64,000 nt of DNA from JAYQKL01 sp049889535. GTDB lineage: Bacteria; Pseudomonadota; Alphaproteobacteria; RS24. Both the position numbers and the translations under genes were made by a program. The notes beneath the pieces are model-generated. The model saw nothing but the letters and a program-made list of their open reading frames with translations. It was not told where the DNA came from and made no database searches. Below, in pieces: positions 1 to 8,194 of this stretch. Position 1 is the stretch's first letter; every line of letters begins with the position of its first letter. The stretch spans positions 1-64,000 of the forward strand of contig JBMHDF010000019.1 in the NCBI GenBank assembly GCA_049889535.1. Reading direction: 5' to 3'.

Positions 1-453
1 AACCGTCGCGCCGACATCTAGAACGACTGTTTCGCCTTTAATAGTCGGCCACAAGCAGGCAATTGCAGGCCGCTGGATGCCTGGCAGTGTTTTGAGAATA
101 ACTTTACTCATCGCCATCAGCGCGCCAGTATTGCCCGCCGAAACAATTGCATCCGCCTCACCTTGCTTGACTGCATCAATAGCCTGCCACATGCTGCTGG
201 TTTTACGCCCCTGCCGTAATGCCTGACTTGGCTTGGCATCCATCGCAATAGAGGTTTCGCAATGACGGATTTCACTCACCATTGACAATTCTGGTAAACC
301 CGCAACAATCGGGGTGAGAATATCTTCATTGCCATAAATAATGAAACTCGCATCAGGGCGATGCGACAAGGCAAGCTCTACGCCAGCCAGCACCACTTCT
401 GGGCCATTATCCCCGCCCATACCATCTATTGCGATTGTTACATGTTTGACCAA
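1..453 (-). CDS. plsX: Phosphate acyltransferase PlsX (N-terminal part, cut by window edge)
   Basis: Makes acyl-phosphate from acyl-ACP, the first step of phospholipid synthesis through PlsX/PlsY. Only the first 151 codons are in the window; the frame runs exactly to base 1. The N terminus reads VTIAIDGMGGDNGPEVV, followed by KPSQALR and ADAIVSAGNTGALMA, all characteristic of PlsX. No ATG is available: the frame opens just after an in-frame TAA at 466-468 and the first usable start is TTG at 453, with a purine-rich AAGAGAGAG upstream. It lies 111 bp downstream of the DUF177 gene on the same strand, the usual alphaproteobacterial order (fabH would be expected to follow outside the window). The identification is firm; the TTG start is inferred. 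Confidence 0.93.
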   Translation of the reverse strand, partial: MVKHVTIAIDGMGGDNGPEVVLAGVELALSHRPDASFIIYGNEDILTPIVAGLPELSMVSEIRHCETSIAMDAKPSQALRQGRKTSSMWQAIDAVKQGEADAIVSAGNTGALMAMSKVILKTLPGIQRPAIACLWPTIKGETVVLDVGATV

Positions 454-564
454 AACAGCTCTCTCTTAAAAATTTGTGCATAGCATAAGGCTATTTTAAA
501 GGTTTTGCCAAGTGAAAGAAAAGCAAAAGGAAAAAACCTTATTTCAAATTTCTAAGCTATTGTT

Positions 565-1092
565 TTAGCTGTCTTTTAGACTTTTCAAAACATTGAAAGG
601 ATTATCAGCGTCACCATCATCTGTTGCTGATTCTTCATAAGCAAAGCTTGCATCAGGTTTACGTGGGTGCGGGTCTATGCCCAAAGAAAGCATCTGCACC
701 GCCAGCTCACCAATATCTGCTTTACCATCAACCAAAAGCTCCTCATCCTCCCGCTCAAAATCGCTATTCGCGTCAGGATTAGAAATATCATCAGACTGCA
801 TCATATGTTCGGGCAATAATAAAACGGAGAAGCTTTCCTCAACTGCCTGCTCAAAAACGTCTAGCGACACCACGCACTCGCGCTCCAAAACAGCTTTAAC
901 CTTACCTTTGGCACGCAGAGCAGATTTTTTCCATTTCACAATATCAACTTCAAGCTCAAAGGATTTCATACCTTCAATTTTATAACGCAAAGCCAAAGCT
1001 GCACACTCGGCTTCGCTAGCTTGTTCGCGCAAGTTTTGTCCTTTTTGTGGCACATGTTTAATATCCACCTCGCGGCTAAATTCTGAGGTCAT
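565..1092 (-). CDS. DUF177 (YceD family) protein
   Basis: 175 residues of the DUF177/YceD family, linked in other bacteria to 23S rRNA accumulation and usually found next to rpmF or plsX. Signs of the family are the acidic C-terminal block with DIGELAVQMLSLGIDPHPRK near residues 126-145 and the closing NPFNVLKSLK. The middle (about 95-120) is very acidic and low in complexity. Its ATG overlaps the stop of the upstream CBP3 gene (ATGA, 4 bases), so the two are probably translationally coupled; plsX follows. The biochemical role in alphaproteobacteria is not established. Confidence 0.85.
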   Translation of the reverse strand: MTSEFSREVDIKHVPQKGQNLREQASEAECAALALRYKIEGMKSFELEVDIVKWKKSALRAKGKVKAVLERECVVSLDVFEQAVEESFSVLLLPEHMMQSDDISNPDANSDFEREDEELLVDGKADIGELAVQMLSLGIDPHPRKPDASFAYEESATDDGDADNPFNVLKSLKDS

Positions 1093-1640
1093 GTCTTATC
1101 GCCCCATTGAAACCCTTGGAACAAATCACGTGACAAGACTTGCTGACTTTCTAACCCCGCCAAATGCGTTTTCAGGGCTTGTACATATGCAGACATATCC
1201 TTATTGAGTGTTTCAGGCGCATCTGGATAAAAATTACGCGCCAATGTTTCTTGCAAAGCTTTAGAGTTTTCATCTTCAATCGACTGGTCATAAGCATGCA
1301 CGCGCCCATAAAACGCCTCCGCCATTTTTTTGACTTTTTTACCAACGCCTAAATCGCCAACGCCCATTTCACGCATGGCTTGGTCCATATCGCGAAAAAA
1401 CAAATCAAAAATCGCCTGTCCCGCTTCCTCGCGCCCTAACCCGTCTTGCTTCAAGCGGCGCAGCACTAGATACACATGCACCACCATCATATCAAAACGA
1501 CCATCAAAACTGTCAGGCGCCATGCCTTGTCCATAAAGCTGTGGCTGGCGCGCTTGCCTTACAATTGCGGTATAGACGGGTAAATATGTTTCATTGGCAC
1601 TTTTTTGCCCAAAACCTAACCATTTTAAAAGAGATCTCAT
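1089..1640 (-). CDS. Ubiquinol-cytochrome c chaperone (CBP3 family)
   Basis: 183 residues from the ATG at 1640; a GTG nine bases further upstream is the alternative start. It matches the bacterial homologues of mitochondrial Cbp3/UQCC1, needed for cytochrome bc1 assembly. The recognisable core is YGQGMAPDSFDGRFDMMVVH, then a helix with VLRRLKQDG and the segment LFFRDMDQAMREMGVGDLGV. There is no signal peptide, which fits a cytoplasmic assembly factor. The gene overlaps the DUF177 start by 4 bases and is divergent from bamE across a 146-bp gap, the standard alphaproteobacterial arrangement. Confidence 0.85.
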   Translation of the reverse strand: MRSLLKWLGFGQKSANETYLPVYTAIVRQARQPQLYGQGMAPDSFDGRFDMMVVHVYLVLRRLKQDGLGREEAGQAIFDLFFRDMDQAMREMGVGDLGVGKKVKKMAEAFYGRVHAYDQSIEDENSKALQETLARNFYPDAPETLNKDMSAYVQALKTHLAGLESQQVLSRDLFQGFQWGDKT

Positions 1641-1786
1641 CACACTCACTTTTTTATAAAATCACATATAGTTTTTATGCTTAATTTTCTGTTTTGCAAC
1701 ACTTGCATAAAGGGTAAAGAAACCTGTATCAATATAAATCAAATCGGTTATTTTATTAGTCATATAACAGTCAGAAATACAACCTC

Positions 1787-2263
1787 ATGAATAAAGTTAA
1801 ATCAAAAAAGAAATCTAACCATTTAATTGCAACAGTTTGTGCAGCATCGCTTTTGGCCTGCTCGCCAGTTATTCACAATCGCGGCTATATCTTTCAGCAA
1901 GAAAGCTTGGATAAGCTTGTTGCGGGTAGCACAACCAAAGATGAGGTTCGCTCTATTATGGGGTCACCATCTTCGATTGCAACAATCGATGCATCGGTTT
2001 TTTATTATATTTCCAGCCGCGAAGAAACCTATCTTTACCGCGCGCCCGTAGAAACCAATCGCCGCATTGTCGCGATTTATTTCGACGAAAATAATATTGT
2101 CAAAAACACAGCCCAATATGGTTTGGAAGATGGCAATGTTGTGGATTATGTCAGCCGAGAAACCAAAACACGCGGTAAGGAGCTAACCCTACTAGGACAA
2201 TTGTTTGGCAATTTGGGCCGGTTTAATTCTTCATCAAGCGGTGTGCCAGGTAGCGGCCAATAA
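1787..2263 (+). CDS. bamE: Outer-membrane assembly lipoprotein BamE/OmlA (SmpA family)
   Basis: 158-residue lipoprotein. A basic N terminus (residues 1-12) is followed by a hydrophobic stretch and the lipobox SLLAC with Cys25 as the lipidation site. The SmpA/OmlA fold is seen in LVAGSTTKDEVRSIMGSPSS (45-64) and the two-stranded region with VFYYISSREETYLYR. The C terminus has the alphaproteobacterial signature LLGQLFGNLGRFN. BamE is an accessory of the Bam complex that inserts beta-barrels into the outer membrane, relevant to the autotransporter barrel at 13132-15459. It faces hppA across the terminator at 2284-2320. Confidence 0.92.
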   Translation: MNKVKSKKKSNHLIATVCAASLLACSPVIHNRGYIFQQESLDKLVAGSTTKDEVRSIMGSPSSIATIDASVFYYISSREETYLYRAPVETNRRIVAIYFDENNIVKNTAQYGLEDGNVVDYVSRETKTRGKELTLLGQLFGNLGRFNSSSSGVPGSGQ

Positions 2264-2283
2264 GACTTTAAAACCAAGACATA

Positions 2284-2320
2284 AAAAAACCCCGAAATGC
2301 AATTGCATCTCGGGGTTTTT
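2284..2320. terminator. Bidirectional rho-independent terminator between bamE and hppA
   Basis: The stem pairs AAACCCCGA with TCGGGGTTT and continues through an almost perfect AATGCA/TGCAT core, with an A run on the left and a T run on the right. It therefore works in both directions and sits exactly between the convergent stops of bamE (2263) and hppA (2337). Confidence 0.9.
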
Positions 2321-2336
2321 CTTTCTCTTAAACTGC

Positions 2337-4451
2337 TTAATGCGCCAAAATGGCCAAGAAAAGCAGCGCCACAATATTTGTGATTTTAATCATTGGGTTC
2401 ACCGCAGGACCAGCCGTATCTTTATACGGGTCACCAACTGTGTCACCAGTAACAGCAGCCTTATGGGCTTCAGAGCCCTTGCCGCCATGATTACCATCTT
2501 CAATATATTTTTTGGCATTGTCCCAAGCACCGCCACCTGCTGTCATAGACAGAGCAACAAACAGACCTGTAACAATCACACCCAAAAGCATCGCACCCAA
2601 TGCCGAGAAAGCCGCTGAGCGATCCGCAACAGCTTCAACCACATAATAAAGCGCAATCGGTGTTAACACTGGCAATAATGATGGAACAATCATTTCTTTA
2701 ATGGCTGCACGTGTCAGCAAGTCAACCGCGGCTTCATAATCAGGCTTTTCAGTGCCTTTCATAATACCAGGCTTGGCTTTAAACTGACGACGCACTTCTT
2801 CAACAATCGCGCCACCTGCGCGACCAACCGCCATCATGCCCATTGCGCCAAACAAATATGGCAACAGACCACCAACAAACAGCCCTGCTACCACATATGG
2901 GTTAGACAATGAGAAATCCAATTCGAGGCCATAAAAATAAGTGCCTTCAGCTGCTGAGCTAATGAAGAAGTTCAAGTCTTCTGTGTAAGCAGCAAACAGA
3001 ACCAACGCACCCAAGCCAGCAGAACCAATCGCGTAACCTTTGGTCACGGCCTTGGTTGTGTTACCAACAGCGTCCAGCGCGTCAGTTGTGTTGCGCACCT
3101 CTTCTGGCAGCTCGGCCATTTCAGCAATACCACCGGCATTATCTGTCACAGGGCCAAACGCATCAAGCGCAACAACCATACCCGCCAATGCCAACATTGT
3201 TGATACCGCAATCGCGATACCAAATAGGCCAGCAAGATTAAAGGTTACCAAAATACCAGCAACGATAACAATCGCAGGCAAAGCTGTGGCTTCCATAGAA
3301 ACCGCAAGACCTTGAATAACATTCGTGCCGTGTCCAGTTTCAGAGGCTGCTGCCACTGACTTCACAGGGCGATAATTCACGCCTGTATAATATTCCGTAA
3401 TCCAGATAATCAGACCTGTAATGACCAGACCTAAAACGCCACAAATATACAAATCCATGCCGCTGAATACGATATTTTTGCTTAGGATTTCATATTCTGC
3501 CCCAAGCCCGAGCAGCTTGTCGGTTACAAAATATAATGCGGCCAAAGACAAAACAGCAGAAGCGATAAAGCCTTTATAAAGTGCGCCCATGATAGAGTTG
3601 TTTTTGCCAAGACGCACAAAGAATGTTCCGATGATTGATGTCACGATACATGTCGCGCCAATCGCCAGCGGATAAATCATCAGGCTTAAATTACCATCAA
3701 AGAAAATAGCCGCGAGGACCATTGTCGCAACGATTGTCACAGCATAGGTTTCGAACAAGTCAGCCGCCATACCTGCACAGTCACCAACATTGTCACCCAC
3801 ATTATCAGCAATTGTGGCTGGGTTTCTTGGGTCGTCTTCAGGAATACCAGCTTCAACCTTACCAACAAGGTCACCGCCAACATCAGCACCTTTGGTGAAA
3901 ATACCACCACCAAGTCGTGCAAAAATTGAGATTAAAGAAGCACCAAAACCAAGCGCCACCAGAGCGTCAATCACATCTCTGTCATTTGCAGCAAGGCCCA
4001 TTACGTCTGTTAAGACATAAAAATAAACGGCTACGGAGAGCAAAGCCAGCCCCGCAACCAACATGCCTGTAACCGCACCAGAGCGGAACGCGATGGAGAG
4101 ACCACCAGCCAAGCTTTCACTAGCAGCTTGCGTTGTTCGCACATTGGCACGAACAGAAACCAACATGCCAACATATCCAGCAACGCCTGAAAGTGCGGCA
4201 CCGATAACAAAACCAGCTGACACTTTGACGTTAAGCAAAAATGTAACAGCAATGGCGATAACCACACCCACAATCGCGATTGTACGATATTGACGGTTCA
4301 AATAGGCACTCGCGCCAGACTGAATAGCTGCCGCAATTTCCTGCATTCTTTCATTACCAGTGCTTGCAGATAAAATGCTTTGGATCGCCCACAGACCATA
4401 TAAAATAGCCAGGACACCCGCACCGATAATAAGCATCATTTCTATGCTCAT
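2337..4451 (-). CDS. hppA: Membrane-bound proton-pumping inorganic pyrophosphatase, potassium-independent type
   Basis: 704 residues with about 16 membrane segments. It hydrolyses cytoplasmic pyrophosphate and pumps protons outward across the inner membrane. Catalytic motifs are visible: KGADVGGDLVGKVE at 187-200, DNVGDNVGDCAGMAADLFE at about 216-234 and NPMIKITNIVALL near the C terminus. At 463-470 it reads GNTTKAVT: Lys467 and Thr470 replace the Ala/Gly pair of potassium-dependent enzymes, which marks the K+-independent proton pumps. A good Shine-Dalgarno (AAAGGA) precedes the ATG and a perfect TATAAT lies further upstream. thiL is 124 bp upstream on the same strand, so hppA may have its own promoter. 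Confidence 0.97.
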   Translation of the reverse strand: MSIEMMLIIGAGVLAILYGLWAIQSILSASTGNERMQEIAAAIQSGASAYLNRQYRTIAIVGVVIAIAVTFLLNVKVSAGFVIGAALSGVAGYVGMLVSVRANVRTTQAASESLAGGLSIAFRSGAVTGMLVAGLALLSVAVYFYVLTDVMGLAANDRDVIDALVALGFGASLISIFARLGGGIFTKGADVGGDLVGKVEAGIPEDDPRNPATIADNVGDNVGDCAGMAADLFETYAVTIVATMVLAAIFFDGNLSLMIYPLAIGATCIVTSIIGTFFVRLGKNNSIMGALYKGFIASAVLSLAALYFVTDKLLGLGAEYEILSKNIVFSGMDLYICGVLGLVITGLIIWITEYYTGVNYRPVKSVAAASETGHGTNVIQGLAVSMEATALPAIVIVAGILVTFNLAGLFGIAIAVSTMLALAGMVVALDAFGPVTDNAGGIAEMAELPEEVRNTTDALDAVGNTTKAVTKGYAIGSAGLGALVLFAAYTEDLNFFISSAAEGTYFYGLELDFSLSNPYVVAGLFVGGLLPYLFGAMGMMAVGRAGGAIVEEVRRQFKAKPGIMKGTEKPDYEAAVDLLTRAAIKEMIVPSLLPVLTPIALYYVVEAVADRSAAFSALGAMLLGVIVTGLFVALSMTAGGGAWDNAKKYIEDGNHGGKGSEAHKAAVTGDTVGDPYKDTAGPAVNPMIKITNIVALLFLAILAH

Positions 4452-4472
4452 TTGTGTATTCCTTTACGAATA

Positions 4473-4478
4473 ATTATA
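4473..4478 (-). promoter_or_regulatory. Candidate -10 box of hppA
   Basis: A perfect TATAAT on the minus strand lies 22 bases before the hppA ATG, with an AT-rich surround and AAAGGA between it and the start. I see no convincing -35 hexamer at 16-18 bp spacing, so this is tentative. Confidence 0.35.
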
Positions 4479-4575
4479 AATAGATGGAAACAATCCCCCT
4501 TAATTCGCCGAAATTGCCAAAAATCGGAAGAAAACGCAACCATTGATGGGGAATATACACGCTTTTTATATAAAA

Positions 4576-5511
4576 TCACCCGAAATGCGACCAAGCTTTA
4601 GCCTGAAGCTCAATTGTTTGACCCTTATTGTCTAAAACTTGTCCGGCTTGGGCCTTAGTTGCGGGGGCGATGATTTGGCCAATACGGCTTATCGGAACGC
4701 CCGCCTGTTTTGCAATCTCATTAATGCCAGACGCTGTTTGTGGTGCAGCAGTAAAAACCAGTTCATAATCATCGCCTGCGCAAAGTTGCGCGTCGCGATT
4801 CTGATTTGGGTCAGCAAGCGGAATAAATGAAAGGTCAATGGCTGCCGTCAATTTTGAGGCCCGACAAATATGCCCTAAATCCGCTAATACCCCATCCGAT
4901 ATATCAGCCGCCGCGTTAATATGAGGCGCCAGCGCGCAGCCAAGCTCAAGGCGCGGAATCGGATTTAAATAATGCGCGGCATGAGCGCTCTCACGCCCCG
5001 CTTTAGCATCAACCAAGCCCAAGCCCCCTGCCCCTATATGCCCGCTTACATATATATCATCCCCCGCACATGCCCCGCTTCTTGGCACCATCGCGCCATG
5101 ATCCACCAAGCCAAAGAGTGTTAAAGAAAAAACGCTTTGTTTACCCGTACGCACGCTATCGCCGCCAAAAAGAGAAAAATTATATTTCTTTAATTGCTCA
5201 CCCAGCGCTTGGGTAAAATCGATTAAATCATGCTCATCAAGTTGTGCGGGCGAAAAATTGAGAAAGCACCCATAGGGTTTTGCCCCCTTCGCAGCTAAAT
5301 CAGATAAATTCACCGCACAGAGTTTACGGGCAACCTCACCTGCTGATGTTTTGGGCAAATAATGCACACCCTCAACAATGGTATCGGTCGTTATTACCAA
5401 ATCTTTACCAGCTGGTGGCGTTAAACATGCGGCATCGTCTAAGAGTTGCAACCCAATTACATCATCGCAAAGCGGCTTAAAATATTTTGCGATATAGTCA
5501 AACTCTTTCAT
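4576..5511 (-). CDS. thiL: Thiamine-monophosphate kinase
   Basis: 311 residues. Phosphorylates thiamine monophosphate to thiamine diphosphate with ATP, the last step of cofactor synthesis. Family motifs are clear: DDAACL at 25-30, TTDTIVEGVH at 41-50 (metal and ATP site), NLSDLAAKGA at 68-77, FGGDSVR at 115-121, DISDG at 203-207 and GDDYEL at 246-251. It starts 12 bases after the nusB stop on the same strand, closing the rib-nusB-thiL run as in many proteobacteria. No TPP riboswitch is seen upstream, as expected for an internal operon gene. Confidence 0.95.
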   Translation of the reverse strand: MKEFDYIAKYFKPLCDDVIGLQLLDDAACLTPPAGKDLVITTDTIVEGVHYLPKTSAGEVARKLCAVNLSDLAAKGAKPYGCFLNFSPAQLDEHDLIDFTQALGEQLKKYNFSLFGGDSVRTGKQSVFSLTLFGLVDHGAMVPRSGACAGDDIYVSGHIGAGGLGLVDAKAGRESAHAAHYLNPIPRLELGCALAPHINAAADISDGVLADLGHICRASKLTAAIDLSFIPLADPNQNRDAQLCAGDDYELVFTAAPQTASGINEIAKQAGVPISRIGQIIAPATKAQAGQVLDNKGQTIELQAKAWSHFG

Positions 5512-5523
5512 AATAGTCTCAAA

Positions 5524-5991
5524 TTAAAGAAGCGGGTCGTCAGCTTTTTCCTTGCCCAATCTGTCTAGCAAAGCATTTGCCATTTTAGCTTCAGCACCTT
5601 CAAAAAAAGCATGTGCCATATCCGTATATTGCGAGGACACAACATTCACTGGCACATCATCGCGGCATAAAATTTCGTAAGCCCCCGCCCGCATCAGCGC
5701 CCGCAAAGTGCTGTCTAGCCGCGACAGTGTCCAACCTTCCCTCAAAGCTTTATTCACGCGAACATCAAGCAATCTTTGATGCGTGACAACACCGCGCATA
5801 ATCTCTTCAAAAAATGCTGCATCAACTTCAGGCAATTCCATCCCCTCAAGTGGCAAATCAAAACGGTGGTCTTTATACTCGGTAATGATTTCTTCTATCG
5901 GCGTGCCTGCAATATCCATCTGATATAAAGCCTGCACGGCCCAAAGGCGCGCTGCCGAACGCTCATCATGCATGTTCGTATTTTTTGACAT
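5524..5991 (-). CDS. nusB: Transcription antitermination factor NusB
   Basis: 155 residues, all helical. NusB binds boxA RNA with S10 and promotes antitermination of rRNA operons. Support comes from ARLWAVQALYQMDIAG at about 15-30, VRVNKALREGWTLSRLDSTL, then ALMRAGAYEILCRDDVPVNVV with the typical acidic/Pro turn, and the C-terminal helix ANALLDRLGKE. The ATG shares one base with the ribH stop (TAATG), implying coupled translation. The ribH-nusB-thiL neighbourhood supports the call. Confidence 0.94.
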   Translation of the reverse strand: MSKNTNMHDERSAARLWAVQALYQMDIAGTPIEEIITEYKDHRFDLPLEGMELPEVDAAFFEEIMRGVVTHQRLLDVRVNKALREGWTLSRLDSTLRALMRAGAYEILCRDDVPVNVVSSQYTDMAHAFFEGAEAKMANALLDRLGKEKADDPLL

Positions 5992-6425
5992 TAAACATTC
6001 CCGACCATTTGCTCACGTACATCAATCAACCGCAAACAGGCATGCGCCGCGCCACCGCCTTTGTTTTTTTCTGACTTGCGGCATCTTGCCCAAGCCTGAG
6101 CTTCGTTTTCGACAGTCTGGATGCCATTACCAATCGCCAGCCCTTTTTGCACGCCCAAATCCATTAAGCCACGCGCGCTTTCCGCACAAACAGTATCATA
6201 ATGAGTGGTCTCGCCGCGTATCACCACGCCTAGAGCAATATACCCATCATAGGCTTGATGAGCCTGCGCATAATGTATCGCGGTCGGAATTTCCAACACG
6301 CCAGGCACATCAATTCTATCATAACGCACCCCAGCCTGCTCAAGAGCATCTATTGCGCCGTCTACAAGCGCTTCAGTTAGCTCTTTATAAAATGGCGCTT
6401 CTACAATTAAAACTTTTTTTGTCAT
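5991..6425 (-). CDS. ribH: 6,7-dimethyl-8-ribityllumazine synthase
   Basis: 144 residues. Condenses 5-amino-6-ribitylaminouracil with 3,4-dihydroxy-2-butanone 4-phosphate to lumazine, the penultimate step of riboflavin synthesis. Signatures are VPGVLEIPTAI at 40-50, GETTHYD at 71-77 (phosphate binding and catalytic His), IGNGIQTVENEAQAWAR at 98-114 and NKGGGAAHACL at 121-131. Length is normal for the family. It overlaps nusB by one base and lies 9 bases after the ribB stop. Confidence 0.95.
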   Translation of the reverse strand: MTKKVLIVEAPFYKELTEALVDGAIDALEQAGVRYDRIDVPGVLEIPTAIHYAQAHQAYDGYIALGVVIRGETTHYDTVCAESARGLMDLGVQKGLAIGNGIQTVENEAQAWARCRKSEKNKGGGAAHACLRLIDVREQMVGNV

Positions 6426-6434
6426 TATCTCGTC

Positions 6435-7538
6435 TCACTCATCACCAAAAATGGGGCGCTGTCCGCAGACCTCTATATCATATCCTTCAAGCGCGACAAT
6501 GGTTCTTGGTGTATCGGATAAGAGCTCAATTTTCGACAAACCCAAATCAGAAATAATTTGCGCCCCAACACCATATTCGCGCAATTGCATCGGGTTTACG
6601 ACTTGATCTTGAGGTTGCATATAATCTGTGAATGGTGTCGGCGAGGTATTTCTAATAAGCACCAAAACGCCGCGCTCCTCTTCCCCAATTAGCTGGAAAG
6701 ACTTACTCAAAGTCTGCGCTTTCGGCACATTGCTTTTAAACAGGTCGAGGAGAATATTTTCAGCGTGCATTCTCACCAATACAGGCTCATCTCCTGAAAT
6801 ATCGCCTTTAACAAAAGCAATATGCTCTTCATTTTCAACCTTATTTTTATACACAATGCTTTTAAACTTACCGCCATAAACCAAATCAATATCAGCTTCA
6901 TGAATACGCTCAACCAATGTGTCGTTTTTCCGGCGATAGGCAATCAGGTCTGCTATCGTACCAAGTTTGAGGCCGTGAAATTGCGCAAACTTAACCAAAT
7001 CAGGTAAACGCGCCATTGTGCCATCATCATTCATAATTTCACAAATCACACCCGCAGGAGAAAGCCCAGCAATCCGCGCTAAATCAACAGCTGCTTCTGT
7101 ATGGCCAGCACGCACCAGCGTCCCACCATCGCGCGCAACAAGCGGAAACACATGACCAGGTGAAACAATATCCGTGACATTTTTAGTGGGATCAATCGCC
7201 ACAGAAATTGTGTGCGCGCGGTCATGTGCTGAAATGCCTGTCGAGATGCCTTCTCGCGCTTCAATCGAAATGGTAAAAGCTGTTTGATGGCGCGACTGGT
7301 TTTTTGTCGACATAAATTCAAGCTCCAAATCAGAAGCTCGCTCCTCATTAAGCGCAAGGCATATTAACCCGCGCCCATATTTAGCCATGAAATTCACCGC
7401 TTCTGGCGTGGCCATTTGCGCTGGTATAATCAAATCACCTTCATTCTCTCGGTCTTCAGCGTCCACCAGCACAATCATTTTGCCATTGCGCACATCTTCA
7501 ATAATATCTTCAATAGGTGAAATATATTGCTTATACAT
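6435..7538 (-). CDS. ribB: 3,4-dihydroxy-2-butanone 4-phosphate synthase with degenerate GTP cyclohydrolase II domain (RibBX-like)
   Basis: 367 residues. The N-terminal domain (1-205) is an intact DHBP synthase: DAEDRENEGDLI at 26-37, RHQTAFTISIEAREGISTG at 83-101, DIVSPGHVFPL at 123-133, RAGHTEAAVDL at 143-153 and CEIMNDDGTMAR at 166-177. The C-terminal half (210-367) aligns with GTP cyclohydrolase II but lacks the three zinc cysteines and the RQEGRG loop; the corresponding stretch reads VRMHAENILLDLFKSN at 255-270. Only the framework (REYGVGAQIISDLGL) remains. Such RibB-X hybrids are known in proteobacteria and need a separate RibA. A strong Shine-Dalgarno (GGAGAGGGA) precedes the ATG. Confidence 0.93.
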   Translation of the reverse strand: MYKQYISPIEDIIEDVRNGKMIVLVDAEDRENEGDLIIPAQMATPEAVNFMAKYGRGLICLALNEERASDLELEFMSTKNQSRHQTAFTISIEAREGISTGISAHDRAHTISVAIDPTKNVTDIVSPGHVFPLVARDGGTLVRAGHTEAAVDLARIAGLSPAGVICEIMNDDGTMARLPDLVKFAQFHGLKLGTIADLIAYRRKNDTLVERIHEADIDLVYGGKFKSIVYKNKVENEEHIAFVKGDISGDEPVLVRMHAENILLDLFKSNVPKAQTLSKSFQLIGEEERGVLVLIRNTSPTPFTDYMQPQDQVVNPMQLREYGVGAQIISDLGLSKIELLSDTPRTIVALEGYDIEVCGQRPIFGDE

Positions 7539-7551
7539 TATTCCCTCTCCG

Positions 7552-8163
7552 TTATTTGGAGGTTTTCATGGCCTCAGCCATTCGCGCCACATAACGCGCC
7601 AAAACATCAATTTCTAGATTAACCTGATCGCCAATTTTTGAGGCACCCCAAGTCGTTACATTTTGCGTGTGCGCAATCAAGTTCACACCAAAACGATTTT
7701 CTGACACCTCATTCACTGTCAACGACGTGCCATCGAGTGTCACCGACCCTTTTGAGGCAATAAATGGCGCCAAATTTTGCGGCGCTTCAAAGGTAAATCT
7801 TTTGCTGTCACCTTCTGGCACAATATCGATTATCTGCGCAATACCATCAACATGTCCGCTTACAATATGGCCGCCCAATTCATCACCCATACATAATGCG
7901 CGCTCTAAATTAAGCTGAGTACCAATTTTCCATTGTGCCGCAGTCGTGACATCAAGCGTTTCTTTTGAGGCCTCAACGCCAAACCAGCCGCCGTCAGCAT
8001 CAGTGCCTTTATCAACAACGGTTAAGCAAACCCCAGAATGTGCAATAGAGGCGCCAACATCAATACTGCCCACATCATAGCGCGTCGCCACTTGAAAATA
8101 AGTATCGCCGCGCGTTTCCATTGTTTTAATGGTGCCTATATCTGTAATAATGCCTGTGAACAT
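7552..8163 (-). CDS. ribE: Riboflavin synthase alpha chain
   Basis: 203 residues. Dismutates two lumazine molecules to riboflavin. The duplicated beta-barrel is evident: repeat 1 starts MFTGIITDIGTI and holds SIAHSGVCLTVVD; repeat 2 starts near MGDELGGHIVSGHVDG and holds KGSVTLDGTSLTVNEV. The C-terminal trimerisation helix (VNLEIDVLARYVARMAE) is present. It lies 13 bases upstream of ribB and 31 bases after ribD, in one transcription unit. AGAGATAAA precedes the ATG. Confidence 0.95.
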   Translation of the reverse strand: MFTGIITDIGTIKTMETRGDTYFQVATRYDVGSIDVGASIAHSGVCLTVVDKGTDADGGWFGVEASKETLDVTTAAQWKIGTQLNLERALCMGDELGGHIVSGHVDGIAQIIDIVPEGDSKRFTFEAPQNLAPFIASKGSVTLDGTSLTVNEVSENRFGVNLIAHTQNVTTWGASKIGDQVNLEIDVLARYVARMAEAMKTSK

Positions 8164-8194
8164 TTTATCTCTATCACATCCTGCTTTTTGCGCG

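Noticed and set aside
2205..2618. Plus-strand ORF through the terminator into hppA
   Set aside because: Antisense shadow of hppA; crosses the strong terminator at 2284-2320.
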